Source: Pannonibacter sp051860505 (GTDB lineage Bacteria; Pseudomonadota; Alphaproteobacteria; Rhizobiales; Stappiaceae). Taken from it: a DNA stretch of 64,000 nucleotides. A program made the position numbers and the translations under genes. Positions within the stretch are counted from its first letter, which is position 1. Each line of letters starts with the position of its first letter. The notes under the pieces are model-generated. The model was not told where the DNA came from, did not search any database, and was given only the letters and a program-made list of their open reading frames with translations. Of the stretch, positions 8,355 to 16,694 are shown piece by piece. The stretch spans positions 14,719 through 78,718 of the forward strand of contig NZ_JBHYDX010000023.1 in NCBI RefSeq assembly GCF_051860505.1, written 5' to 3'.

Positions 8355-8507
8355 ATTTGCTGTGCTGCCGGGAGGCTGCGTATGGTCTAGGGGCATTGAT
8401 GACGGTGCGTTTGAATTGAACGCTGCCAATCAGCTGATCTGGCGGATTATTGCGGCCAAATTACTTTGTCTGGACCCGTATCTCGGGTGGATTGAAGGAG
8501 AACGGCG

Positions 8508-9176
8508 ATGAGCAACAGCTGGTCCGAGCCTTTAGAGGCCCCTTATCCGGGCACGGAGCGTCCGCCATATATTCCACAACTTGAAGATGTTGTTGCTTCC
8601 TTTGCCTGGGTTCATCAGGTCCATACCCTCGGGCCGAGCGGAACCAATTGCGAACGGGCGGGCCTGCACTGGCGCAGCCGCAAGTGCCCTTCCGCCCAGA
8701 TCCGCCTGCATGGGTCCATCGAGGAAGCAGCCGAGGCTGTTGCGCTGCGGGAGGATGCGGTCTTTGTCGGTGTCGCCGCCTATCCGCATCTGCATTCCGT
8801 CATCTACGGCCATATCCAGCTGCTCAGGATCCTCGATGTGTTCATCGCCAACACCGACGAAATGGTGCTGGCCTCGCGGACCGGAGCAATGCCCGAGGTC
8901 TGCGCCACCCATCCGGCACCGGAGCGACTGCTGCCGTCCGAGATCACCCGGCATTTTTCGTCCAGCAATGTCGCGGCGGCCGAGGATTGCATCAAAGGCC
9001 TTGCCGATGGGTGCATCACCACCCGCCGCGCCATCGACCGTTTCGACCTGAAGATCGTGCGCAGCTTCGGCTCCGTCCCGATGGCTTTCACCATCCACGG
9101 TCCCCATGCCGCCGGTGGGGCGGATCAAGCAACCTGTGCCCCGGGCCAGGCCCTTTCGTGCAATCGCAGTGTATGA
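8508..9176 (+). CDS. tdaC: Prephenate dehydratase/BacA-like protein, TdaC-like
   Basis: This 222-residue protein resembles the periplasmic-binding-like fold of prephenate dehydratase and especially the bacilysin enzyme BacA, a prephenate decarboxylase. The parallels are HTLGPSGTN near residue 40, a central SVIYGHIQLL-type segment, a THPAP segment and a terminal IVRSFGSVPMAF comparable to BacA's FVKTFKSIPMSW. In TDA cluster nomenclature TdaC is the dehydratase-like protein. Its exact step on the tropone intermediate is not settled. It is the first gene of a tight operon, 9 bp before tdaD. The ATG has a gaaggag ribosome site. Confidence 0.85.
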   Translation: MSNSWSEPLEAPYPGTERPPYIPQLEDVVASFAWVHQVHTLGPSGTNCERAGLHWRSRKCPSAQIRLHGSIEEAAEAVALREDAVFVGVAAYPHLHSVIYGHIQLLRILDVFIANTDEMVLASRTGAMPEVCATHPAPERLLPSEITRHFSSSNVAAAEDCIKGLADGCITTRRAIDRFDLKIVRSFGSVPMAFTIHGPHAAGGADQATCAPGQALSCNRSV

Positions 9177-9185
9177 GGAAAGAAC

Positions 9186-9602
9186 ATGACCCGTCAGTCT
9201 TTTGAAACCGCCGTCGAGATCCGTTATCGCGACACCGATTCCATGGGTCACGTCAGCAGCCCGGTCTATTATGACTATCTGCAGTCGGCCTATCTCGAAT
9301 ACATGCACGAGATCCTTCAGACGCCGAAGCGTGAAAAGCTTCCGCACATCATGGTGAAGACGGCCTGCGAGTATGTTGCCCAGGCGAAATACGGCGAGAA
9401 GATCGTCATCTGCAGTCACATCACCAAGTTCGGCACCAAGAGCTTCGAGATGGAACATGTCATGCACCTTGACGACGAGGACCGGCCGGTCGTTGCCCGG
9501 GGCAACTCGGTGCATGTCATGTTCGACTATGCCAAGCAGGCCACCTATCCGGTTCCGGACGAGTTCAAGGACAAGATCCTGACCTTCCAGGGCTCGCTCT
9601 GA
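9186..9602 (+). CDS. tdaD: Hotdog-fold acyl-CoA thioesterase, TdaD-like
   Basis: This 138-residue single hotdog domain belongs to the 4-hydroxybenzoyl-CoA thioesterase family. The active-site segment RYRDTDSMGHVSSPVYYDYL (about 14-33) holds the usual D-x-x-G-H-V pattern. TdaD is the thioesterase of TDA biosynthesis and is expected to act on the CoA ester of the seven-membered-ring intermediate. It starts 9 bp after tdaC and ends 35 bp before tdaE, within the same operon. The ribosome site gaggaaag precedes the ATG. Confidence 0.88.
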   Translation: MTRQSFETAVEIRYRDTDSMGHVSSPVYYDYLQSAYLEYMHEILQTPKREKLPHIMVKTACEYVAQAKYGEKIVICSHITKFGTKSFEMEHVMHLDDEDRPVVARGNSVHVMFDYAKQATYPVPDEFKDKILTFQGSL

Positions 9603-9637
9603 CCGGTTTTCCCGAACGACCTTCAGGGGAGGTGACG

Positions 9638-10867
9638 ATGCAACTGCTATGGACGCCGGACCAGATGCGCCTGCGTGGCCTCTACCGGGAGATCGGACGC
9701 GAGATGTCTGCCCATGCGCGTGCTGCCGATACCTTTGACCAGTCCACCTGGGACGCGGTTCGCGCGGCCGGTCTCTGGCGCATGATCGTTCCGCCCGAGC
9801 AGGGCGGTGAGGGACGTGACTGGTGGGGTTTCACGGCTGCGCTGGAGGGGCTTGCCTCCTCCCTGCGCGCGCCGGGGATCCTGCTGTCCATCATCGCCCA
9901 GGCCGGCATGGTGCGGGCGCTGGACCGTTTCGGCACCGAGGCGCAGAAGAAACACTATCTTCCGCGCATTCTTGCCGGCGAACTGACTGCCACGGCCATC
10001 GCCGATCCCGACACGGGCACCGATGTGCGGGCGACCTCGTCGATCCTGACCCCGTTGGCCAACGAAACCTTCGCGCTCAACGGGTCGAAATACAACATTG
10101 CCCACGCACCGGTGGCGGGCTTCATCCTGGTGATCTGCAAGCTCGATGACCATCAACGCAGCGGCATCTCGCTGGCGCTGGTCGATGCGTCCATGCCCGG
10201 CGTCCATGCCGGCCCGCGCGATGACAAGCTCGGCAACCGGGATCTGCCCACCGGCTCCCTGCGGTTTGACGACGTCCGGCTCGACTACGGCCATATGCTC
10301 GGCGTTCCGGGCGAGGGGCTGCGCAATCTGGTCGACATCGTCTCCCTCGGCCGGCTTTATTACGGGCTGGTCGCGGCCGCCATGCTTGAGCCGATGCTGG
10401 CGGAGGCGCTGGCCTATGCCCAGCGGCGCGAAACCTTCGGTGTTCCGATCCTCGAGCACCAGCATGTGCAGCGCCGCCTGACGGATATCTGCATTGGCAT
10501 GGAGAGTGGCAAATGGGTCGCCTATGGCGCGCTCAGCCGGTTGCTCGCCGGCACGCCGGACTCGGTGATGCTGTGCTCCATCGCCAAGCTCGTCGGCGCC
10601 GATGCGGTGGTCGACAGCGCGCTGGACCTGCTGCGTCTTTATGGCAGCAAGGGCTACCATGAGGGCCCGGTCGCTGATTTCCTGCGCAACGCGCTCGCCT
10701 TCTGCGCCGTTGGCGGCACCGATGAGATGCACCGCCGCAACATCATGAACCAGATGATCCGGCTGGCGCCAAAAGCTGGCGCCGTGTCTGACCGGGCTGT
10801 GAAGCCGGCGCAACCGGATCGGGAGGCTCAGCCGTCTCCCGCGCCAGTTCAGGCCGCAGTTGCCTGA
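9638..10867 (+). CDS. tdaE: Acyl-CoA dehydrogenase-family flavoprotein, TdaE-like
   Basis: About 409 residues from the ATG at 9638, which sits behind an aggggaggt ribosome site. The protein has the three-domain acyl-CoA dehydrogenase layout: an N-terminal helical domain (LYREIGREM), a middle beta domain with a TAIADPDTGTD motif, and a C-terminal FAD-binding helical domain containing YAQRRETFGVPI. TdaE from TDA producers is an unusual flavoenzyme that dehydrogenates and oxygenates the ring-CoA substrate and releases CoA. Assignment here is by family and position between tdaD and tdaB. The last 30 residues form a Pro/Ala/Gln-rich tail beyond the family core. Confidence 0.87.
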   Translation: MQLLWTPDQMRLRGLYREIGREMSAHARAADTFDQSTWDAVRAAGLWRMIVPPEQGGEGRDWWGFTAALEGLASSLRAPGILLSIIAQAGMVRALDRFGTEAQKKHYLPRILAGELTATAIADPDTGTDVRATSSILTPLANETFALNGSKYNIAHAPVAGFILVICKLDDHQRSGISLALVDASMPGVHAGPRDDKLGNRDLPTGSLRFDDVRLDYGHMLGVPGEGLRNLVDIVSLGRLYYGLVAAAMLEPMLAEALAYAQRRETFGVPILEHQHVQRRLTDICIGMESGKWVAYGALSRLLAGTPDSVMLCSIAKLVGADAVVDSALDLLRLYGSKGYHEGPVADFLRNALAFCAVGGTDEMHRRNIMNQMIRLAPKAGAVSDRAVKPAQPDREAQPSPAPVQAAVA

Positions 10868-10959
10868 ACGCAGCCCGCTCCGGCCTGAGATTGGCGTCCT
10901 GGCCGGGGCGGGCATTGTCCGGAAACACATCCTTGGATCCGTCTATCAGGAGGTTCGCC

Positions 10960-11664
10960 ATGCCGCGACGTCTCTACAGTCTTGCTTGCGCCGAACGCAT
11001 CCGGCATTTCTCGCCGCATGTCTGGAAGATCGTTCTGGCCCTGCGGCACAAGGGTCTCGACTTCGAACTGGTGCCGCTGTCTTTCGCCGATATTTCCCGG
11101 ATCGAGGACGGGTCATTCACCAGCGTGCCGGTGCTCAACGACAACGGTCATCTGGAAGGTGACAGTTTCAGGATCGCGGTCTATCTCGACGAGGCCTATC
11201 CCGATGCGCCGTCGCTCTTCGGCGGGACGGGTGGCATTGCCATGGCGCGGTTCTTCGAGGCCTATTGCCACACGGTCCTGCATCCGCCGGTCTCCACGGC
11301 GGCGGTGCGCAACATGCATGCGATGATGTCACCGGCGGATCAGGCGCATTTCACGGCCGTTCGCCAGAAGCGCTTCGGTAAGAGCATCGAGGAAATCTAC
11401 GCCGGCCGCGACGCGGCGATGGCGGACTTCGAGGCGCGGCTTGCACCGCTCAATCACGTTCTGGGCGAGCAGCCGTGGTTTGGCGGAGCCTCTCCCCTGT
11501 TTTGCGACCATGTGGTCTTCGGGGCCTTCCAGTGGGCCAGGGTCTGCCTTGATACCCCTATCCTGCCGCAGGGCAGCCGGGTCGCAGACTGGTTCGAGCG
11601 TTGCCTCGACCTTTACGACGGGGCAGGCCGCCGTGCCGAGCCGGCCCGGCCGGTGGCGGCATGA
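10960..11664 (+). CDS. tdaB: Glutathione S-transferase / beta-etherase-like protein, TdaB-like
   Basis: The ATG at 10960 follows a near-perfect tcaggaggt ribosome site and gives 234 residues. The protein has a thioredoxin-like N-terminal domain with a cis-Pro motif TSVPVLNDNG (about 51-60) and a GDSF segment that binds the gamma-glutamyl group, then an all-helical C-terminal domain, like LigE beta-etherases. TdaB is thought to introduce the sulfur nucleophile onto the tropone ring. It is the fourth gene of the tdaC operon, not next to tdaA as in Phaeobacter. The glutathione ligase gene follows by 45 bp, suggesting that glutathione or a related thiol is its co-substrate. Confidence 0.85.
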   Translation: MPRRLYSLACAERIRHFSPHVWKIVLALRHKGLDFELVPLSFADISRIEDGSFTSVPVLNDNGHLEGDSFRIAVYLDEAYPDAPSLFGGTGGIAMARFFEAYCHTVLHPPVSTAAVRNMHAMMSPADQAHFTAVRQKRFGKSIEEIYAGRDAAMADFEARLAPLNHVLGEQPWFGGASPLFCDHVVFGAFQWARVCLDTPILPQGSRVADWFERCLDLYDGAGRRAEPARPVAA

Positions 11665-11709
11665 TCGCGCGTCGTCAGAGTTCCGCTTCGGCAGAAGGTT
11701 ATTTCATCC

Positions 11710-13083
11710 ATGGCTCGTGACACCACCAACGCCGCGCCGCTGGAGGATTTCGGCACGCTCGTCGCCTATCTGGCGGAGGGCTGCAAGCCCGCTGCCGCCT
11801 TTCGCATCGGCACGGAGCACGAGAAGTTCGCCTTCTTTGCCGAAGGCAATCGCCCCGTGCCCTACCATGGCCCGGCCAGCATCTGCGCGCTTCTGGACGG
11901 CATGCAGCAGCGGCTCGGCTGGGAACCTATTCTGGATGACGGGCATGTGATCGGATTGGCGTCTGCCGACGGACAGGGGGCGATCTCCATCGAACCGGGT
12001 GGTCAATTCGAACTGTCCGGTGCGCCGCTGGAGGACCTGCATCAGACCTGCCGCGAGTCCCGTTTGCATCTCGTCCATCTCCAGGCGATCGCCGAACCGC
12101 TCGGGATCCGTTTTCTCGGCGCTGGCGGCAGCCCGGTGTGGCGCATCGACGAGACGCCGCGCATGCCGAAGTCGCGCTATGACATCATGACCCGCTATAT
12201 GCCCAAGGTCGGAAGCCAGGGGCTCGACATGATGTACCGCACCTGCACCATTCAGGTGAATCTCGACTTCTCCAGCGAGGCCGACATGCGCCGGAAGATG
12301 CAGGTCTCGATGAAACTGCAGCCCCTAGCGACAGCCTTGTTCGCCGCCTCGCCGTTCACCGAGGGCCGGCCCAATGGCCTGAAATCCTGGCGCGGCGATA
12401 TCTGGCGGGACACCGACAATGCCCGCGCAGGGCTTCTGCCCTTCGTGTTCAGCGACACTTTCGGCTTTGCCGATTACGCCGAATGGGCCCTCGATATCCC
12501 GATGTATTTCGTCATCCGGGACGGTCGGTACCAGGATTGCACGCACCTGACCTTCCGCCAGTTCATGGCCGGAGGGCTTAAAGGTCAGTTGCCCGACTGG
12601 CAGCCAACCGTGGGTGACTGGATCAACCACCTGTCGACGCTGTTTCCCGATGTGCGTCTGAAGCGCTTTCTGGAAATGCGCGGCGCGGATGCCGGCCCCT
12701 GGCGGCGCATCTGTGCGCTGCCCGCCTTCTGGGTCGGCCTGCTTTATGATGATGAGGCGCTGGCGGCCGCGCATGACGCCACCGCTGAATGGACCGTGGC
12801 GGAGGTTGAATCCTTGCGAAACGCTGTGCCCGCACATGCGCTGCAGGCGCCGTTCCGTGGCCGGCCGCTGCTGGACACGGCCCGGGAGATAATGGCCATT
12901 TCCCGCCTCGGCCTGAAGAATCGCGCCCGTCTGAATGATGATGACCGTGACGAGCGCATGTTCCTGGCTCCTCTGGATGACATGCTCGATCGCGGTGCCA
13001 CCCTTGCAGACGACATGCTCGCCCAGTTCCATGGCCCATGGAACGGCTCTGTTGAGCCTCTTTTTCGCGACTATCAGTGCTGA
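11710..13083 (+). CDS. gshA: Glutamate-cysteine ligase, plant/alphaproteobacterial type
   Basis: This 457-residue protein has the class II (plant-like) GCS2 signatures: GTEHEKFAFF (35-44), SIEPGGQFELSG (about 96-107) and MMYRTCTIQVNLD (about 176-188). It makes gamma-glutamylcysteine, the first and usually limiting step to glutathione, in the cytosol. It lies 45 bp downstream of tdaB in the same direction, so it appears to be part of the TDA-type operon. It could raise thiol supply for TdaB or for ChaC-dependent protection. It may also be the cell's only copy; one genome window cannot tell. Confidence 0.92.
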   Translation: MARDTTNAAPLEDFGTLVAYLAEGCKPAAAFRIGTEHEKFAFFAEGNRPVPYHGPASICALLDGMQQRLGWEPILDDGHVIGLASADGQGAISIEPGGQFELSGAPLEDLHQTCRESRLHLVHLQAIAEPLGIRFLGAGGSPVWRIDETPRMPKSRYDIMTRYMPKVGSQGLDMMYRTCTIQVNLDFSSEADMRRKMQVSMKLQPLATALFAASPFTEGRPNGLKSWRGDIWRDTDNARAGLLPFVFSDTFGFADYAEWALDIPMYFVIRDGRYQDCTHLTFRQFMAGGLKGQLPDWQPTVGDWINHLSTLFPDVRLKRFLEMRGADAGPWRRICALPAFWVGLLYDDEALAAAHDATAEWTVAEVESLRNAVPAHALQAPFRGRPLLDTAREIMAISRLGLKNRARLNDDDRDERMFLAPLDDMLDRGATLADDMLAQFHGPWNGSVEPLFRDYQC

Positions 13084-13131
13084 ACCCTGGTCCTTCGGCG
13101 TGCCAGCGCACAGTGCCAGACCCACACCCCG

Positions 13132-13232
13132 AGTCATCCCCGCCGTGTGCGGGGATCCAGCCAACCCCGTGAGCAGTTGCGACGCCGGCTCCGGTTCAGG
13201 CCGTATGGATCCCCGCACTCGGCGGGGATGAC
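13132..13232. repeat. Intergenic palindromic repeat, about 101 bp
   Basis: Two arms of about 28 bp, starting gtcatccccgccg and ending cggcggggatgac, are inverted copies with only two mismatches. They are separated by roughly 45 bases. The RNA would form a long hairpin. It sits between the gshA stop and the convergent ABC ATPase gene and may serve as a bidirectional transcription barrier or be a dispersed extragenic palindrome. Confidence 0.75.
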
Positions 13233-13314
13233 CGCTGAGGAAACGGCGAGGCGGCGAGGTCATGCCGGTAGGGACGGGCATTTGTTGAGATGATAAGACG
13301 GCTAATATTCACTC

Positions 13315-14901
13315 TTAAGCCTCTGCCACCAGCCGCCCACCAGCAAGGCGATAGGTTCTGTCAGCCAGGCCTTCGGCCACGGACCGGTCGTGGGTGAACA
13401 GGACCAGCGTCAGGCGTCGGTCCGCCTTGAGCCGGTTGAGCAGTGCGATGATCTGGGTCCGGGCCGACAGATCGAGCGCGGAGGTCGGTTCATCTGCGAC
13501 CAGGCAGCGTGATTGGGTTGCCAGACCCCGCGCAATGACGAGGCGCTGGGCCTCGCCACCTGACAGCATTGCCGTCTTGCGCTGCAGGAATGCCTCGTCG
13601 ACCGGCAGGCCGACGTCTGTCAGCAGTGCTGCGACACGGTCCAGATCATCGCCCTGCGCGCGCGTGGACCAGGACCAGCGGCGCGCGCGCGCCAGCCGCA
13701 TGGGTTCCATCAGGACGTCCCTGACGGTGAAATGCCGGGCAAGCGCTCGGTGCGGATGCTGCGAGATCAGCGAGGGTGGATGCGCCAATGGCGTCTGCGT
13801 CCCCGCATGACCCCAGACCAGCGTTCCGTTCTGCAGAGGTTCAAACCCGGCGAGAATGCGCGCCAAGGTCGATTTTCCGCAACCGCTCGGTCCAAGGATT
13901 GCAGCACAGGTTCCTTCGGCGACATGCAGACACAGCCCATCGAGGATCTGGCAGGCTCCGAAGCCGTGGCTTACCTTTATGGCCTGAAGGCCGGGTACAT
14001 CCGTTTCGCTTCCGGCTTCCAGCTGGTTTTGAGGATCGTCCTTTGTCCGCCAGGCGGCAGTGCCGTGTGGTGCGCGCGTGGATTCGGATCCTGCGCTGCG
14101 GCCAATCAACATCTGCCCGACAGGGTGAGCCGGCCGGGACAGGAGCCGCTCTGCCGAACCCATTTCAACCATCGTGCCGCCATCCAGAAAGCCGACACGG
14201 TCGGCCAGCGCTCTGGCAAGGTCCAGATCGTGAGTGATGAGCAATTGAGCCCGTTCGCTCACACCCTTTCGAAACGCAGTCAGCGCCAGCGCGCGGTTTT
14301 CCGCATCAAGAGCCGCCGTCGGTTCATCCAGCACCAGATGATCCGGCTTGCCGGCAAGGGCAAGGGCGGTCAGCACGCGCTGGATCTCGCCGCCGCTGAG
14401 ATGGATTGGCCGACGATGATGCAAACGTGCCGGTACATTGAAGTCGAGATAGATCTGCTCTGCTGTTCCAGTATTGATGCCCCGCACCTGCAGCAGTTCC
14501 CGCATATGGTCCAACACGCTCATGTGCGGGTTCAGCGAGTCGGCCAGTGCCTGCATGATGAGACCAATGCGACGACCGCGCAGGCGCCGCATTGTGCTTT
14601 CAGGTGCTGTGAGGACGTCGACGCCGGCCACTTCGGCCTTGCCCGACGCATGATAGCTGAGGCCATTGCCATTGCCATTGCCATTGCCATTGCCATTGCC
14701 GGGACCGGCGCCGGGGCCGGGGCCGGGGCGGGCGGCTGGCGTGGGCCGGATCAAGCCGGTCAGCAGCCGGGCGAGGCTTGTCTTGCCACTGCCCGATGCG
14801 CCAATGAGGGCGAAGGTTTCGCCCTGCCGGATATCCAGCGAGAGATCGGCCAGGATGTTCTTGTCCCCTGCCCACAGGCTGAGCCCGTCGATCCTGATCA
14901 C
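13315..14901 (-). CDS. ABC transporter ATPase with two fused nucleotide-binding domains (oligopeptide/nickel type)
   Basis: The start is a GTG at 14901 overlapping the upstream permease stop by 4 bases (GTGA); this gives 528 residues. Domain 1 has Walker A GASGSGKTS (34-42), signature LSGGEIQR and Walker B LVLDEPTAALD. Domain 2 has GPSGCGKST, LSGGEAQR and LVADEPTSALD. Both sites look complete, so one polypeptide replaces the DppD/DppF pair, as in GsiA/YejF proteins. An insert just after Walker A (about 53-80) is a low-complexity Pro-Gly then Gly-Asn run. It energises uptake through the two permeases encoded upstream. Confidence 0.92.
   Translation of the reverse strand: MIRIDGLSLWAGDKNILADLSLDIRQGETFALIGASGSGKTSLARLLTGLIRPTPAARPGPGPGAGPGNGNGNGNGNGNGLSYHASGKAEVAGVDVLTAPESTMRRLRGRRIGLIMQALADSLNPHMSVLDHMRELLQVRGINTGTAEQIYLDFNVPARLHHRRPIHLSGGEIQRVLTALALAGKPDHLVLDEPTAALDAENRALALTAFRKGVSERAQLLITHDLDLARALADRVGFLDGGTMVEMGSAERLLSRPAHPVGQMLIGRSAGSESTRAPHGTAAWRTKDDPQNQLEAGSETDVPGLQAIKVSHGFGACQILDGLCLHVAEGTCAAILGPSGCGKSTLARILAGFEPLQNGTLVWGHAGTQTPLAHPPSLISQHPHRALARHFTVRDVLMEPMRLARARRWSWSTRAQGDDLDRVAALLTDVGLPVDEAFLQRKTAMLSGGEAQRLVIARGLATQSRCLVADEPTSALDLSARTQIIALLNRLKADRRLTLVLFTHDRSVAEGLADRTYRLAGGRLVAEA
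14663..14698 (+). repeat. Six perfect tandem copies of CCATTG inside the ATPase gene
   Basis: The hexamer CCATTG is repeated six times without error. On the coding (minus) strand it encodes alternating Gly and Asn. It is followed toward 14745 by a GC-rich run encoding a Pro/Gly-rich stretch. Slippage changes length by two residues per unit and keeps the frame. Confidence 0.95.
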
Positions 14902-15710
14902 GTCAGCCCCGCCTTCACCGTCTGTCCTGCGTGCTCCAGCTGTCCCCCGGCCCTGAGAACGCCATGCAGGAACAGGGTCAGACAGGCAGCAGGTGGCACC
15001 AGCAGCCAGATCCAGGCGCTCGTGTGCAGATAATCCAGCGCGTCCTGCATCATGCCGCCCCAGGTTACCAGCCGTGGATCGGTCAGCCCGAGAAAGCCAA
15101 GTCCGGCCGTCTTCAGCGCCGCCTGCCGGACGTGTTGCAAGAACAGTCCGACGAGTACGGGAGCGATTGCCGGCAGCACGTGTCGTCCGAGGCAATAGGC
15201 CCAGGAGCCGCCGAGCCGCCGTGCGACGGCAACGTTTTCCCGGATGAGCTCTCGGCGGAAGACGGTCCTGAGCACGCGGACATCGTCCGGCCAGATCGTC
15301 AGTGCCAGCAGCAGCGCGATCCCGCCGAGGTCGGGTTGCACCCAGGCGGCGACCAGCAGAATGACCAGGACAGAGGGGACGATCTGCAGCACATCGACAA
15401 CACGCATCAACGTTCGTTGCAGCCAGCGGGGCCCGGTCACTGTCAGTCCTGCAAAGAGGATCGATAGGACCAGCGCCGCAGCGGCCGTCAGCAGCGCGAT
15501 CAACACCGTATTGGGGGTTGCCCGCAACAGGCCGGTCAGCACGTCCTGTCCTATGTCGTTGGTGCCCAGCCAATGCGCAGGTCCTGGTGGCTGCAGCACA
15601 TCGCGGCTGGTGATATAGGGCGGCAGAACCTCCGGCAACATGAGGCACAGGGCGGCAGCGGCTGCGATAGCTGTCGCTGCCAGGGACGGATGCCAGGACA
15701 TGCGGCTCAC
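14898..15710 (-). CDS. ABC transporter permease, DppC-like
   Basis: This 270-residue inner-membrane permease has about six hydrophobic helices and the EAA-type loop seen as AVARRLGGSWAYCLGRHVLP (about 146-165), the contact site for the ATPase. The N-terminal part matches the DppC/OppC branch, including GTNDIGQDVL (about 50-59). A GTG at 15710 or an ATG at 15701 can start it; the GTG has an aagggg site 8 bases upstream. It lies 3 bp after the partner permease and overlaps the ATPase start by 4 bp. Confidence 0.9.
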   Translation of the reverse strand: MSRMSWHPSLAATAIAAAAALCLMLPEVLPPYITSRDVLQPPGPAHWLGTNDIGQDVLTGLLRATPNTVLIALLTAAAALVLSILFAGLTVTGPRWLQRTLMRVVDVLQIVPSVLVILLVAAWVQPDLGGIALLLALTIWPDDVRVLRTVFRRELIRENVAVARRLGGSWAYCLGRHVLPAIAPVLVGLFLQHVRQAALKTAGLGFLGLTDPRLVTWGGMMQDALDYLHTSAWIWLLVPPAACLTLFLHGVLRAGGQLEHAGQTVKAGLT

Positions 15711-15713
15711 CGC

Positions 15714-16694
15714 CTAGCCCCTTGCCGCAAGGCTGGCGCTTGCGGTGTCCAGCACCCAGTTCGCCATCAGGAACACGGCTGCGATCGTCAGCACGATCCC
15801 CTGCAGCAACACATGGTCCCGGCTCAGGATTGCTTCATAGAGCAGCAAGCCAATGCCAGGATAGGCAAAGACGATCTCGATGTAGATCACCGCACCGAAC
15901 AGCGCCGCCACCGAGTCGGTCATGCGCGCCAGCAGGGCCGGCAGCAGGTTGCGGCCGAAGTAGTTCACGCGCTCCCGCCAGCCTCCGATCCCTCTTGCCC
16001 TCGCGTTGAGCACGAAAGGCCGTCCGGAAAGACCGACGGCTTCGCCCCGGGTCAGGAAGTAGAAACGGACGATCTCGTGCAGCGACAGCGCCAGTACCGG
16101 CAGGACCGCATGACGCGTGATTGCCATGGCACGTTGCAGTGGATCGGACGAGGGAAACAGCGGCTCGGCACCACTCGCCGGAAACAGGGGCCACAGCACC
16201 GCGAAGCCGAGCAGAAGGAAGACCGCAGCCGAATAGGGCGGGATACTGGCGAGGAGCGTCATCACCCCGGTGACCGTCTGGTCAACCGGCGCATCGGGCG
16301 CCCGGCCCGCCTCGATCCCGCTGACCACGCTGATGCCGAGATAGACCGGCAGGGCGGAGAGGACGAGCAGCAGTGTCCACGGCAGGGCCCTGGCGATGAG
16401 GTCGGAGACAAGGGCGGCATGCTGGATCGAGTAGCCGAGATGACCGCCGGTCAGATGGGTCACATAGGTCAGGAATTGGGTGGCAAATGTCGCATCAAGA
16501 CCCATACTTTGGCGCAAATTGTCGGTCTCCGCGCGGCTCATCGAGCGCGTGACATCTGAGCTCAGCATCAGGTCCAGTGCGTCCCCCGGCATCAGCCGTG
16601 GCAGCACGAATGTCAGCACGACGAGCAGCAGGAAGACGACGATCCGATCCGCAAATCCCTGCACCACATGCCGGGAAAGCAACGGCGGGCTCAT
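15714..16694 (-). CDS. ABC transporter permease, DppB-like
   Basis: This 326-residue inner-membrane protein has the DppB/OppB pattern: an N-terminal helix, a long periplasmic segment with LRQSMGLDATFATQFLTY, then five more helices. The ATPase contact loop is about LNARARGIGGWRERVNYFGRN, positions 226-246. It overlaps the solute-binding protein gene by 4 bases (ATGA), showing translational coupling. With the 14898-15710 permease it forms the channel of a peptide/nickel/opine-class importer. Confidence 0.92.
   Translation of the reverse strand: MSPPLLSRHVVQGFADRIVVFLLLVVLTFVLPRLMPGDALDLMLSSDVTRSMSRAETDNLRQSMGLDATFATQFLTYVTHLTGGHLGYSIQHAALVSDLIARALPWTLLLVLSALPVYLGISVVSGIEAGRAPDAPVDQTVTGVMTLLASIPPYSAAVFLLLGFAVLWPLFPASGAEPLFPSSDPLQRAMAITRHAVLPVLALSLHEIVRFYFLTRGEAVGLSGRPFVLNARARGIGGWRERVNYFGRNLLPALLARMTDSVAALFGAVIYIEIVFAYPGIGLLLYEAILSRDHVLLQGIVLTIAAVFLMANWVLDTASASLAARG

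Larger units (their letters stand above)
8035..8507. promoter_or_regulatory. Divergent tdaA/tdaC control region
   Basis: This 473-bp stretch has no convincing coding frame. It must hold the promoters of the LysR gene (leftward) and of the tdaC operon (rightward). Two copies of a TGCAATCA-N4-ATGCG motif lie in it (listed separately). The tdaC ribosome site gaaggag lies about 8 bases before its ATG. I could not assign convincing -35/-10 boxes for tdaC, which fits a LysR-activated weak promoter. Confidence 0.6.

Noticed and set aside
14663..14698. CCATTG repeat as an on/off phase-variation switch
   Set aside because: The unit is six bases, so gain or loss keeps the reading frame; only length variation of the linker is possible.
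13315..15648. A fused permease-ATPase reading frame
   Set aside because: The frame is open across the end of the permease gene, but the permease is encoded in another frame. The ATPase has its own GTG overlapping the permease stop, and the upstream extension matches nothing.
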